From Panacagrimonas sp046594215 (GTDB lineage: Bacteria > Pseudomonadota > Gammaproteobacteria > Nevskiales > Nevskiaceae): DNA of 64,000 nt. The translations under genes were made by a program, and so were the position numbers. This document shows positions 24,001-32,673 of this stretch, piece by piece (within the stretch, counting starts at the first letter, position 1; each line of letters begins with the position of its first letter). The stretch covers positions 10,803 through 74,802 of the forward strand of contig JBKJPX010000103.1 in the NCBI GenBank assembly GCA_046594215.1, written 5' to 3'. Below the pieces are notes generated by a model, which was not told the DNA's origin, ran no database searches, and saw only the letters and a list, made by a program, of their open reading frames with translations.

Positions 24001-26810
24001 CCGACGGCCACACTTCGCGGGCCGTTGCCTCGCGCTACGTCGCCGGCAAGGACGACTGGTGGTTCGCGCAGGCCGACAACGATCGCATGGACCTCATCCC
24101 GGAACAGCGCGAGGTCGAGCCGGGCGCCACCGCGCGCCTGCAGGTGCGCATGCCGTTCCGCAAGGCCACCGCGCTGGTCACGGTGGAACGCGAGGGCGTG
24201 CTGCGCTCCTACGTCACCGAGATCTCCGGCAAGGAGCCCGTGATCGAGGTGCCGATCGATGGCGCCGACTCGCCCAACGTCTACGTCTCGGTGCTCGCGG
24301 TGCGAGGCCGCGTCAGCGATTTCCGGTCGCGCTTTTACGATTTCCTGCGCTGGCTGCACCTGGATCGCTGGTTCAGGCTCGACGGCGGCATGCCGACTGC
24401 GATGGTGGATCTCTCCAAGCCGGCGTACCGCCTGGGCATGGCGCGGATCGACGTGGGCTGGAGTGCGCACCGGCTCAAGGTGGAGGTCAAGCCCGGGGAA
24501 GCGTCATACAAGACGCGCGGCAAGGCCGTGGTGCAGGTGCAGGTCACGCCGGCGGCCGGTGGCGCGATGCCCGCCGACGCGGAGATCGCATTCAGCGCGG
24601 TCGACGAGGCCCTGCTCGACCTGCACGCGAACAACTCCGTTTACGTGCTCGAGCAGATGATGCAGCGGCGCGGCGTCTCGGTGCTCACCTCGACCGCGCA
24701 GATGCAGGTCGTCGGCAAGCGGCACTACGGGCGCAAGTCATTGCCGCCGGGAGGGGGTGGCGGACGCGGCGCGGTACGTGAACTGCTCGACAGCCTCCTG
24801 CTGTGGAAGGCGCGCGTGCCGCTCGACGCGCAGGGCCACGCCACGGTCGAGGTCCCGCTCAACGACGCGTTGAGCTCCTTCAAGCTGACCGCGGTCGCCA
24901 GCGTCGGCGCCGACCGCTTCGGCACGGGCAGCGCGAGCATCCGCACCACGCAGGACTTCCAGCTCATCTCGGGCGTGCCGCCGCTGGTGCGCGAGAACGA
25001 TCGCTACGAGGCGATCTTCACGGTGCGCAACACCACCCGGGAAGCGCGCGAGATCGAGGTCGAGGCCGAGGCCATCGCGACGGGTCTCAAGGAGCCGCTC
25101 GTGCACGCCTCGCAGAAGCTCAACGTGCCTGCCGGCGAGGCGCTGCCGGCGCGCTTCGAGCTGACCGCACCCTTCGACGTGTCCCAGGTGAGCTGGACCG
25201 TGCGCGTCCAGGACAAAGCCGGCGAGCCGCTCGACGCCCTGAAGATCGTGCAGGAAGTCGTGCCGGCGTACCCGGTGCGCGTCTACCAGGCCACGCTCTC
25301 GCAGCTCGAAGGCTCCACCGAGATGCCGGTCGAACGGCCAGCGGATGCCATCGTGGGACGCGGCGGCGTGCGCGTGAACCTGCAGGCGTCGCTGACGGCC
25401 TCGCTGGATCCGGTGCGCGACTGGGCGCGGCTGTATCCGTACACCTGCTACGAGCAGGGCGCATCGAGAGCCGTCGTGCTCGAGGATCGCGCGATGTGGG
25501 ACCAGCAGATGGCGCGGCTGTCTTCGTATCTCGATTCTGATGGCCTGGTGCGCTACTTCCCGTCGACGATGCTCGAAGGCAGCGATACGCTCACGGCCTA
25601 CCTGCTCGCGATCGCGCAGGAAGCGGGCTGGCCCATCCCCGAGTCGGACCGCAATCTGATGATCGAAGGCCTCGCGGGCTTCCTCGAAGGACGCGTGGAC
25701 CGCGGCTCGCAGATCCGGATCGCCGACCAGACCGAGCGAAAGCTCGCGGCCATCGAGGCGCTGTCGCGCTACAAGCTCGCCAAGGCCGCGTGGGTCACGT
25801 CGCTCACGATCGATCCGAACCTCTGGCACACCTCGGCCGTGATCGACTGGATCGGCATCCTGCAGCGCGTGAGCACGATCCCGGAGCGCGACCGCCTGCT
25901 CGAAGAGGCCAAGACCATCCTGCGATCGCGTCTGAACTTCCAGGGCACGACGATGGGCTTCTCGGCCGAGCAGGACGACGCGCTGTGGTGGCTCATGATC
26001 TCGGCCGACGTCAACGCGAACCGCGCGATCCTCGCGCTGCTCGGCGACAGTGCCTGGCGCGAGGACCTGCCGCGCATGATGCGCGGCGCCATCGGTCGGC
26101 AGCACAAAGGCCACTGGAACATCACCACGGCCAACGCCTGGGGCGTGCTCGCGACGCGCAAGTTTGCCTCGGCCTTCGAGCGCGAGTCGGTGGGCGGCGT
26201 CACCACCGCGTCGCTCGGCGCCGCGCAGCAGCGCAAGGACTGGAAGGATCCGGCGAACGCGACGCTGGACCTCGCCTGGCCTGATGGCCCGGGCGTCCTC
26301 AAGCTCGCGCACGAGGGCACGGGCAAACCCTGGATCATCGTGCAGAGCCGCGCCGCGTTGCCGCTCAAGGAGCCGTTTTCCTCGGGCTATCGCATCAAGC
26401 GCACGGTGACGCCGGTCGAGCAGGCGGTGAAGGGCAAGTGGACGCGCGGTGACACCGCGCGCATCAAGCTCGAGATCGACGCGCAGTCGGACATGACCTG
26501 GGTCGTCGTCGAGGACCCGGTGCCCGGAGGCTCGACCATCCTTGGCGGTGGCCTGGGTCGCGACTCGCAACTGCTGGCCCAAGGCGAGGAACGAGAAGGC
26601 GAAGCCTGGCCCGCGTTCGAGGAACGGCGCTTCGATTTCTACCGCGCCTACTACGCGCTCGTACCCAAGGGCGGCTTCAGCCTCGAGTACACGGTGCGCT
26701 ACAACAACGCGGGTCGCTTCGTGATGCCGTCGACGCGCGTGGAGGCGATGTACTCGCCCGAGATGCTCGGTGAATCGCCCAACGCGCCGATGCAGGTGGA
26801 CGTGCCCTGA
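21042..26810 (+). CDS. Alpha-2-macroglobulin family protein with thioester motif
   Basis: Secreted 1922-aa protease trap of the YfhM type. The ATG at 21042 has GGGGA six bases upstream and starts a signal peptide (ALRIALLLLLSLCATLADA). No lipobox Cys follows, so unlike E. coli YfhM it may be soluble or held otherwise. MG-type beta domains fill the N-terminal half. Bait and A2M domains follow (AFSAVDEALLDL; VPLDAQGHATVEVPLNDALSSFKLTAVA), then a helical thioester domain with CYEQ at 1469-1472, the equivalent of CLEQ/CGEQ. The stop overlaps the pbpC start, the pair seen in many proteobacteria where A2M protects the periplasm while PbpC repairs the wall. Confidence 0.93.
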   Translation: MQTNTAWRVDSRSTPTALRIALLLLLSLCATLADAATVSSFSPQGAARDVRQVTARFSEAVVKFGDPRLPDPFTVECAAKGKGRWADGRNWVYDFEADLAAGEACTFTLVEGLKTLTGESLSGKDEFSFATGGPAIRASMPYEGATIDENQVFALGLDAPVTDASVAKNAFCAIDGVEERIPLTVLTGKDREELLSKRRVLGYAYYSVLWKDGDSGDVQVTHDALKKAEKNVVVARCSRPLPNATTVKLVWGKGVATPSGLETVEDQVKGFRVRDAFTARFSCDRVNADAPCVPVLAMNLTFSAPVSREQAEKIRLVGKETRKPNLGSGEDRFVESVSFDPPFPTVAQFQVQLPADVRDDAGRAIENRGSYPLAVATDEAPPLAKFNGEFGILERSEGGVLPITIRDLEDKPSGLKIGGQSKRIDTEAGILDWMKRVRVAMNSRWEDSKFIQPGIDSVFAGEEGTPFDLPKREGGKAFEVIGIPLGEPGFHVVEIASPRLGAALLGDDRPRYVATTALVTNLAVHFKWGKEGSLVFVSTLDGAKPVVDAVIHVVDGCDGKPIWEGRTGTDGAVRIDSGLPTPKAWSSCSNEDSHPVMVSARKDDDLSFTISDWNQGITPSDFNLESGLWESSQVAHTVLDRSLFRAGETVSMKHFWREHTAKGLAVPEARPTALVIEHEGSGSSVTLPLNFDANGVAESQWAIPKEARLGEYQLRFTGKDIAQTSGSFRVEQYRIPQMRAVITPPAEPAVAVKALPLDLYVGYFSGGAAAKLPVKLRTQVRPRAVTFQSYDSFSFGGTPLKAGIVEGGEGGYFPDDESGADDAARPLPAQTLPLTLDANGSARTTIADLPASAEAQEVFSELEYPDANGELTSVRATTPLWPAKLVVGLSGDDWSGKSDELKFQAVVLDLKGRPLASQRVTVQLWSKITHSYRKRLVGGFYAYSHSEETIKLDAACREKTDAQGLIRCKVAPRASGQVLLEALAQDADGHTSRAVASRYVAGKDDWWFAQADNDRMDLIPEQREVEPGATARLQVRMPFRKATALVTVEREGVLRSYVTEISGKEPVIEVPIDGADSPNVYVSVLAVRGRVSDFRSRFYDFLRWLHLDRWFRLDGGMPTAMVDLSKPAYRLGMARIDVGWSAHRLKVEVKPGEASYKTRGKAVVQVQVTPAAGGAMPADAEIAFSAVDEALLDLHANNSVYVLEQMMQRRGVSVLTSTAQMQVVGKRHYGRKSLPPGGGGGRGAVRELLDSLLLWKARVPLDAQGHATVEVPLNDALSSFKLTAVASVGADRFGTGSASIRTTQDFQLISGVPPLVRENDRYEAIFTVRNTTREAREIEVEAEAIATGLKEPLVHASQKLNVPAGEALPARFELTAPFDVSQVSWTVRVQDKAGEPLDALKIVQEVVPAYPVRVYQATLSQLEGSTEMPVERPADAIVGRGGVRVNLQASLTASLDPVRDWARLYPYTCYEQGASRAVVLEDRAMWDQQMARLSSYLDSDGLVRYFPSTMLEGSDTLTAYLLAIAQEAGWPIPESDRNLMIEGLAGFLEGRVDRGSQIRIADQTERKLAAIEALSRYKLAKAAWVTSLTIDPNLWHTSAVIDWIGILQRVSTIPERDRLLEEAKTILRSRLNFQGTTMGFSAEQDDALWWLMISADVNANRAILALLGDSAWREDLPRMMRGAIGRQHKGHWNITTANAWGVLATRKFASAFERESVGGVTTASLGAAQQRKDWKDPANATLDLAWPDGPGVLKLAHEGTGKPWIIVQSRAALPLKEPFSSGYRIKRTVTPVEQAVKGKWTRGDTARIKLEIDAQSDMTWVVVEDPVPGGSTILGGGLGRDSQLLAQGEEREGEAWPAFEERRFDFYRAYYALVPKGGFSLEYTVRYNNAGRFVMPSTRVEAMYSPEMLGESPNAPMQVDVP

Positions 26811-28957
26811 TGCCCAACCGCCGGGCCATCGGAGTCGGTGCCGCGGCGACGTTGCTGCTCGTCGTCGTCGTGGCCGCTGCGTGGCTCGTGCAGTCAACGA
26901 AGGCGCCGGCGATGCCCGCGCTCGAAGATGTGAAGGCCCGCTACTTGAGTTCGGAATCGGTGCTGCTGGACCGCGAGGGCAGGGAGGTACAGCGTCTGCG
27001 CGTGGACTTCCAGTCGCGCCGGCTCGACTGGACGCCGCTGGCGCAGGTCTCGCCTGCGCTTCCGGCGGCCGTGATCGCGGCCGAAGACCGGCGTTTCCGA
27101 CAGCACCAGGGCGTGGACCTGCTGGCCGCACTTGGCGCCGCGCGCGATCGCATGCAGGGCACCGCGCGGCGCGGCGCGAGCACGCTGGAGATGCAGCTCG
27201 TTTCGCTGATCGATCCGACCCTGCGTGCGAAGTCGGGCCGGCGCAGCCTGCGCGAGAAGATCCGGCAGATGCGCGCGGCCCACGCGCTCGCGAGAGCCTG
27301 GTCCAAGGAGGAGACGCTCGAGGCCTACCTGAACCTCGCGGGTTTTCGCGGCGAGAGCGAGGGGGTCGCCGCGGCCTCGCAGGCCTTGTTCGGCAAGACG
27401 CCTTCGGGCCTGACGGCGGACGAGTCGCGCGTCCTCGCGGCGCTGCTGCCGGCGCCGCGCGCCGCATCGGAGCAGGTGGCGCGACGGGCCTGCGCCGCGG
27501 CGGCCCTGCAGAGCGCGCCCTGCGATGCGCTGCGCGTCGTCGCGTTCGCCGCGTTGGACAACAAGCGGCCGGCGCACGCCGGCGCGGGACTTGCCCCGCA
27601 GCTCGCGCGCCGCCTGTTGCGCGCGCCCGGCGAGCGCGTGCGCAGCACGCTCGACCTGCGCGTGCAGACCCTCGCGCTGCGTGCGCTCGAGTCGCAGCTT
27701 CGGCGCCTCGACGCGCTGCAGGTTCGCGACGGCGCGGTCGTGGTCGTCGACAACCGCAGCGGCGACGTCCTCGCCTACGTGGGCTCGGCGGGGCCCGCGA
27801 GCCGCGCCGCGCAGGTCGACGGTGCGCGCGCCCAGCGCCAGGCCGGCTCCACGCTCAAGCCCTTCCTGTACGCGCTGGCGATCGAACGGGGATGGCTCAC
27901 GGCGGCCTCGCTACTCGACGACGCGCCGGTCGCGCTCGAGGCCGGTCCCGGCCTGTACCTGCCGCAGAACTACGAGCACGACTTCAAGGGCCTGGTCAGC
28001 GTGCGCACCGCGCTGGCGGGCTCCTTGAACATCCCCGCGGTCCGCACGCTGATCATCGCGGGCGTCGAGCCCTTTCGCGAACGCCTGAACCAGCTCGGCT
28101 ACGTCGGCGGGCTCACGGAGTCGGGCGAGTACTACGGTTATTCGCTGGCGCTGGGTTCGGCGGAGGTCAGCCTGCTCGAGCAGGCCAACGCCTACCGCAC
28201 GCTCGCCAACGGGGGACGCTACTCGCCGCTTCACCTGGTGCCCGACGAGCCGGTGGCGGTGGACCGTCGCGTGATCGCCGCCGGCGCGGCGTGGATCGTC
28301 TCCGACATCCTGTCGGACCGCGCCGCGCGCGCCGTGACCTTCGACTTCGACGGCCCGCTGTCGACGCCGTACTGGTCCGCGGTCAAGACCGGCACCAGCA
28401 AGGACCTGCGCGACAACTGGTGCATCGGCTACACGGCGCGCTACACGGTGGCGGTCTGGGTCGGCAATTTCGAGGGCGACCCGATGCACACGGTTTCGGG
28501 CATCACCGGCGCGGCGCCCGCCTGGCGGGAGATCCTGGACGCGCTGGAGCGGGGCGCCGCGCCGGCCCCTCGGACCCCGCCGGGCGACGTGACCCGGTCC
28601 CGCGTGCGCTTCACGGCGAAGACCGAAGGTGACCGCGACGAGTGGTTCCTGGCCGGTACGCAGGTCGCCGAGATCACGCCGGCCGTGCGTTCGGCCCCGC
28701 GCGCAAGACTGGCCTCGCCTGCGAACGGCAGCCTGATCGCGCTGGACCCCGATATCCCCCTGGACCGCCAGCACGTGCTGGTGCGGGCGGAGCCGGCCTC
28801 GGGCCGGCTGCACCTGCGCCTCAACCACCAGGACCTGGGATCGGCCGCGCAGCCCCGTTTCTGGACGCCGCTGCCGGGCGATCACCTGCTGGAATTGATC
28901 GACGCCGATGGGCATGCGCTGGACAGCGTCAGCTTCACCGTCCGGCCACCGGCCTGA
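26810..28957 (+). CDS. pbpC: Penicillin-binding protein 1C
   Basis: Bifunctional murein synthase of 715 aa that overlaps the A2M stop by one base. An N-terminal signal-anchor spans about residues 11-28. The glycosyltransferase domain contains AAEDRRFRQHQGVD (catalytic Glu92), GASTLEMQL and the later REKIRQMRAAHAL. The transpeptidase has STLK at 347-350 (catalytic Ser347) and KTGTS at 526-530. The C-terminal 130 residues form the beta-rich domain typical of PbpC. It is slightly shorter than E. coli PbpC (770 aa). Expected to work with A2M in the periplasm. Confidence 0.94.
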   Translation: MPNRRAIGVGAAATLLLVVVVAAAWLVQSTKAPAMPALEDVKARYLSSESVLLDREGREVQRLRVDFQSRRLDWTPLAQVSPALPAAVIAAEDRRFRQHQGVDLLAALGAARDRMQGTARRGASTLEMQLVSLIDPTLRAKSGRRSLREKIRQMRAAHALARAWSKEETLEAYLNLAGFRGESEGVAAASQALFGKTPSGLTADESRVLAALLPAPRAASEQVARRACAAAALQSAPCDALRVVAFAALDNKRPAHAGAGLAPQLARRLLRAPGERVRSTLDLRVQTLALRALESQLRRLDALQVRDGAVVVVDNRSGDVLAYVGSAGPASRAAQVDGARAQRQAGSTLKPFLYALAIERGWLTAASLLDDAPVALEAGPGLYLPQNYEHDFKGLVSVRTALAGSLNIPAVRTLIIAGVEPFRERLNQLGYVGGLTESGEYYGYSLALGSAEVSLLEQANAYRTLANGGRYSPLHLVPDEPVAVDRRVIAAGAAWIVSDILSDRAARAVTFDFDGPLSTPYWSAVKTGTSKDLRDNWCIGYTARYTVAVWVGNFEGDPMHTVSGITGAAPAWREILDALERGAAPAPRTPPGDVTRSRVRFTAKTEGDRDEWFLAGTQVAEITPAVRSAPRARLASPANGSLIALDPDIPLDRQHVLVRAEPASGRLHLRLNHQDLGSAAQPRFWTPLPGDHLLELIDADGHALDSVSFTVRPPA

Positions 28958-29088
28958 GCCGCAGACCTAGCGTTCGCACTCACTTGAGTTTGCAACCAAC
29001 CCGGTGGACGCAGGTCCCAGCTTCAGCCCACTCCAGCGAGTAGGTTGCGCAGACCCGCAAACAGTGTTTTTCTGGTGTCTGAGGCACT

Positions 29089-29104
29089 GCCGCATGCATG
29101 CGGC
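29089..29104. promoter_or_regulatory. 16-bp perfect palindrome upstream of the aldehyde dehydrogenase
   Basis: GCCGCATGCATGCGGC is self-complementary and lies 53 bases before the ATG of the aldehyde dehydrogenase, in the 200-bp gap after pbpC. It could be a repressor operator or a leader hairpin. No matching regulator is nearby. Confidence 0.35.
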
Positions 29105-29157
29105 GGGCTGCGTTTCGATAAACGCCGACCGCGTCGGCACACGAGGAGATCAACAAG

Positions 29158-30684
29158 ATGGACGGAGATCGTGGTCTGACGGCATTGCTGCCGTCTGTGA
29201 AGGAATTCATCGGCACGCCGCGCAAGGTGCTCATCAACGGCAAGTGGGTGCCGGCGAAGAGCGGCAAGACCTTCGAGGTGTTCAACCCGGCAACGGGCCA
29301 GGTGATCGGTCACGCCGCCGCCTGCGAGAAGGCCGACGTGGACGAGGCCGTGAAGGCCGCACGCGCTGCCTTCGATACGGGCCCGTGGACCAAGATGACG
29401 CCGTCCGAGCGCGGCCGGATCATCTGGAAGGTGGGCGACCTGATCCTCAAGTACACCGAGGAGCTCGCGCAGCTCGAGGCCATCGACAACGGCAAGCCGA
29501 TCTCGATCGCGCGCGCCGCCGACGTCGTTCTCGCCGCCGACATCTTCCATTACATGGCCGGCTGGGCGACCAAGATCGAAGGCAACAGCCTGTCGCTCTC
29601 GGTCCCTTATACCCCGGGCGTCGAGTACCAGGCCTTCACGCGCAAGGAACCGGTCGGCGTCGTCGCGCAGATCATCCCCTGGAACTTCCCGCTGCTGATG
29701 GCCGCGTGGAAGCTCGCGCCGGTGCTGGCCTCGGGTTGCGTCGTCGTGATGAAGCTCGCCGAAGAGACCCCGATGTCCGGCCTGAAGCTCGCCGAGATCA
29801 TGCAGGAGGCGGGTGTTCCCGACGGCGTGGTGAACATGCTCACGGGCTTCGGTGAAACCTGTGGCGCGCCGCTGGCGGCTCACCCGCACGTCGACAAGGT
29901 GGCGTTCACGGGCTCGACGGAAGTCGGCAAGCTGATCGTGAAGGCTGCTTCGAACGATCTGAAGAAGGTCACGCTGGAGCTGGGCGGCAAGTCGCCGAAC
30001 ATCATCCTCGACGACGCGGATCTCGACATCGCCATCCCGGGCGCCGCGATGGGCATCTTCTTCAACCACGGCCAGGCCTGCTGTGCGGGTTCGCGCCTGT
30101 TCGTGCAGGAAAAGATCTTCGACAAGGTCGTGGCCGGCATCGCCGAGATCGGCAAGAAGATCAAGCTTGGACCGGGCCTTGACCCGACCACCGAGATGGG
30201 TCCGATGGTGTCGCAGACGCAGTACGAGCGCGTGTCGGGCTTCCTGACCTCGGGCAACGAGCAGGGCGCCAAGGCGTTGTGCGGCGGCAAGCCGGTGTCG
30301 GGCAAGGGCTACTTCATCGAGCCGACGGTTCTCGTGAACACGAACGACCAGATGAAGGTCGTTCAGGAGGAGATCTTCGGACCCGTCCTGACGGCGATGC
30401 CGTTCAAGAACGTCGATGAGGAACTCATCCGTCGTGCGAACGACAGCCTGTACGGCCTGGCCGGCGGCGTGTTCAGCACCAACATCGGCAAGGCGCACAA
30501 GATTGCCAACCGTCTGAAGGCCGGCACGGTCTGGGTCAACTGCTACAACATCTTCGACGCTTCGATGCCCTTCGGTGGCTACAAGCAGTCGGGCTGGGGT
30601 CGCGAGATGGGTGCCGAGGTGTTGAAGAACTACCTCGAGACCAAGTCGGTCTGCGTGGCGCTTGGCGGCGCGATCGGGAAGTAA
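29158..30684 (+). CDS. NAD-dependent aldehyde dehydrogenase (ALDH1/betaine-aldehyde-type)
   Basis: Oxidises an aldehyde to its acid with NAD(P). 508 aa; the ATG at 29158 has a GAGGAG site. PWNFPLLMAAWKLAPVLASGC is the cofactor-binding turn, LELGGKSPNII holds the general base Glu274, and GQACCAGSR the catalytic Cys308. EEIFGPVLTAMPF and the C-terminal PFGGYKQSGWGREMG are class 1 features. It stands alone with its own leader and a strong terminator, so it is probably regulated separately. Codon use is typical of a highly expressed gene. The aldehyde substrate is unknown. Confidence 0.92.
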   Translation: MDGDRGLTALLPSVKEFIGTPRKVLINGKWVPAKSGKTFEVFNPATGQVIGHAAACEKADVDEAVKAARAAFDTGPWTKMTPSERGRIIWKVGDLILKYTEELAQLEAIDNGKPISIARAADVVLAADIFHYMAGWATKIEGNSLSLSVPYTPGVEYQAFTRKEPVGVVAQIIPWNFPLLMAAWKLAPVLASGCVVVMKLAEETPMSGLKLAEIMQEAGVPDGVVNMLTGFGETCGAPLAAHPHVDKVAFTGSTEVGKLIVKAASNDLKKVTLELGGKSPNIILDDADLDIAIPGAAMGIFFNHGQACCAGSRLFVQEKIFDKVVAGIAEIGKKIKLGPGLDPTTEMGPMVSQTQYERVSGFLTSGNEQGAKALCGGKPVSGKGYFIEPTVLVNTNDQMKVVQEEIFGPVLTAMPFKNVDEELIRRANDSLYGLAGGVFSTNIGKAHKIANRLKAGTVWVNCYNIFDASMPFGGYKQSGWGREMGAEVLKNYLETKSVCVALGGAIGK

Positions 30685-30714
30685 GCAGCAACACACTGCG
30701 ATGCGTTGCACGAG

Positions 30715-30743
30715 AAGGCCGCTCCGAAAGGGGCGGCCTTTTT
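30715..30743 (+). terminator. Intrinsic terminator after the aldehyde dehydrogenase
   Basis: AAGGCCGCTCC pairs with GGGGCGGCCTT (11 bp, one T-G) around the stable tetraloop GAAA, followed by TTT. It is 31 bases past the stop. Confidence 0.85.
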
Positions 30744-30883
30744 CGTGGGCGCAGCGCAACCGTGGTCTGGACGCAGCCCGGGCTACGCGGCCGTGTGACC
30801 CGGGGTTCCTCCGAAGCAGGTAGGCGCAACGACTCGCTGGGCCCCACACTCGCGCCCTGGAAATTCACACGCACCGGGGCAGC

Positions 30884-31834
30884 TTGAGCATTCATCAAAA
30901 ACAGATCGCGATCAGCCTGCGCTCGCGCATCTTCACCACGCTGTTCCGCTGGTTCCTGAAGCCGATGCTGCGCCGGATGATCCACGGCAGCTTCGAGAGC
31001 ATCGCGCGCCAGCAGCTTCGGCTCGCCGGCATGCCCTGCCGCGACACCGCGGGACTCGAACAGGGCTATCGCATCATTAATCGCGTGCCCGGCCAGACCG
31101 TCGGCAACTTCGAGGACCGCAGCAAGCCGGTGTTGCTGTGGTTGCACGGCGGCGCCTTCATCCTCCCCGCGGTACCCATGGTGCACCTGCGCCTGCTGGC
31201 GCTGCTGTGCAAGGAACTCGACGCGATCGGCTTCCTGCCGGATTACCGCCTCGCGCCATTCAACAAGTTTCCCGCCGCGCTCGATGACTGCGAGCGCGCC
31301 TACGCGGGCCTGATCGACCTGGGATTCGATCCGGCGCGCATCGCCATCGGTGGCGACTCGGCGGGCGGAAATCTATTGCTCGGCGTGCTGCAGCGCGCGC
31401 GACGCAAGGGCATCCCGATGCCGGCCTGCGTGCTGCCGGTATCGCCGGCCACGGAACTGGGCCGCATCCAGGGTCCGCCATCGCGCTACCTGCAGCGCAA
31501 GCGTGACGCGATCCTGCCGATCACCGCCCTGCAGCGCGTCGACGATCTCTACGCGGGCAACTGGGATGCTTCCGATCCCGAGCTCTCTCCGCTGTACGCC
31601 GACTACCGCGGCTTCCCGCCGATGTACTTTCTTGTGGGCGCCGAGGAAGTGTTGTCCGACGATTCGGTGATGGCGGCGCAGCAGGCGGAAGCCGCAGGGG
31701 TCGAGGTGCGCTGCGACGTCTGGCCGGTGTTGCCGCACGCCTTCCCCCTGTTCGAAAAAGTGTTCGCGGAAACGGCGGTCGCACGCGCCGACATGGTCGA
31801 GTTTCTCGCGCGCCATCTGCGTCGCGGGGCCTGA
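30884..31834 (+). CDS. Alpha/beta hydrolase, hormone-sensitive-lipase-type esterase
   Basis: 316-aa esterase-like enzyme. The oxyanion-hole motif HGGAF is at 88-92, the nucleophile elbow GDSAGGN has Ser159, the catalytic Asp is expected in LVGAEEVLSDDS, and the His is in VLPHAFPLFEK. This pattern is the HSL (family IV) group, which hydrolyses short acyl esters or lactones. The start is taken as TTG (30884) after CGGGGC; the first internal ATG is at codon 28 and would remove a conserved-looking helix. It overlaps rlmA by one base. Lactone or ester hydrolysis downstream of the Baeyer-Villiger-type enzyme is possible but unproven. Confidence 0.85.
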   Translation: MSIHQKQIAISLRSRIFTTLFRWFLKPMLRRMIHGSFESIARQQLRLAGMPCRDTAGLEQGYRIINRVPGQTVGNFEDRSKPVLLWLHGGAFILPAVPMVHLRLLALLCKELDAIGFLPDYRLAPFNKFPAALDDCERAYAGLIDLGFDPARIAIGGDSAGGNLLLGVLQRARRKGIPMPACVLPVSPATELGRIQGPPSRYLQRKRDAILPITALQRVDDLYAGNWDASDPELSPLYADYRGFPPMYFLVGAEEVLSDDSVMAAQQAEAAGVEVRCDVWPVLPHAFPLFEKVFAETAVARADMVEFLARHLRRGA

Positions 31835-32673
31835 TGGCGGCGGGATTCGTCGTCTGCCCGCTGTGCGCGAGCGTGTTCGAACACGGCGCGCAGACCTGGA
31901 CCTGTGCGCAGGGACACGGCTTCGACGTGGCCCGCGAAGGCTACGTGAACCTGCTGCCAGCGCAGCACAAGCACAGCCGCGAGCCGGGCGATCGGCCCGA
32001 GTCGCTGCAGGCGCGTCGCGCCTTCCTGGGCGCCGGCCACTACGCGCCGCTACGCGACGCCATGGTCGAGATGCTCGCGCCCATGCAGCCCGCGACGCTG
32101 CTCGATATCGGCTGCGGCGAGGGCTACTACACCGGCGCGATGGCGACGCGAGCGGTGCAGACCGTGGGCCTGGACATCGCCAAGCCCGCGATTCGGCTCG
32201 CTGCCAAGCGCTTTCGCGACGTGACCTGGATCGTCGGCAGCGGCGCGCGACTGCCGATCGCGAGCGAATCCATCGACGTGATCTGCACGCTGTTCACGCC
32301 GCTGCACGAAGCCGAGATGGCGCGCGTGCTGCGGCCGGGTGGACGGGTACTGCTGGTGACGCCGGATGCGGCGCACCTGCACGCACTGCGCGCCGCGCTG
32401 TTCGACGTGGTCGAGCCGCACGAGCCGGACAAGTTCCTGGCGGGCTTCGAGCCCCTGTTCGGACTGTCGGCGAAGCGCGCGCTGCGCTACGCGCTGGACC
32501 TGTCGCCGCAGGACTTGAAGCTGCTGCTGACGATGACGCCCTATGCCTGGAAAGCGCGTCCGGAGCGACGGGTCGAACTCGAGGCCCGCAGCGGGCTCGC
32601 CACCGAGGCCGCGTTCTCGATCCTGCAGTTCACGAAGCGGCCGTCAGCGTCGTCGACAGCGCCTTCGCGATGA
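31834..32673 (+). CDS. rlmA: 23S rRNA (guanine-745-N1)-methyltransferase-like
   Basis: SAM-dependent rRNA methyltransferase of 279 aa. The N-terminal zinc site is intact: Cys8, Cys11, Cys24 and His28 (CPLC ... C-x3-H), followed by REGYVNLLPAQHKHSREPGD, highly characteristic of RlmA. SAM-binding LLDIGCGEGYYTGAM lies near residue 90. The C-terminal LTMTPYAWKA is also typical. The ATG overlaps the esterase stop (TGATG), and the 3' end overlaps the convergent radical SAM gene by 44 bp. Confidence 0.93.
   Translation: MAAGFVVCPLCASVFEHGAQTWTCAQGHGFDVAREGYVNLLPAQHKHSREPGDRPESLQARRAFLGAGHYAPLRDAMVEMLAPMQPATLLDIGCGEGYYTGAMATRAVQTVGLDIAKPAIRLAAKRFRDVTWIVGSGARLPIASESIDVICTLFTPLHEAEMARVLRPGGRVLLVTPDAAHLHALRAALFDVVEPHEPDKFLAGFEPLFGLSAKRALRYALDLSPQDLKLLLTMTPYAWKARPERRVELEARSGLATEAAFSILQFTKRPSASSTAPSR

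Noticed and set aside
24738..27467. 909-codon minus-strand open frame opposite A2M and pbpC
   Set aside because: Same reasoning; the plus strand encodes complete thioester A2M and PbpC motifs, and the antisense product has no recognisable pattern.
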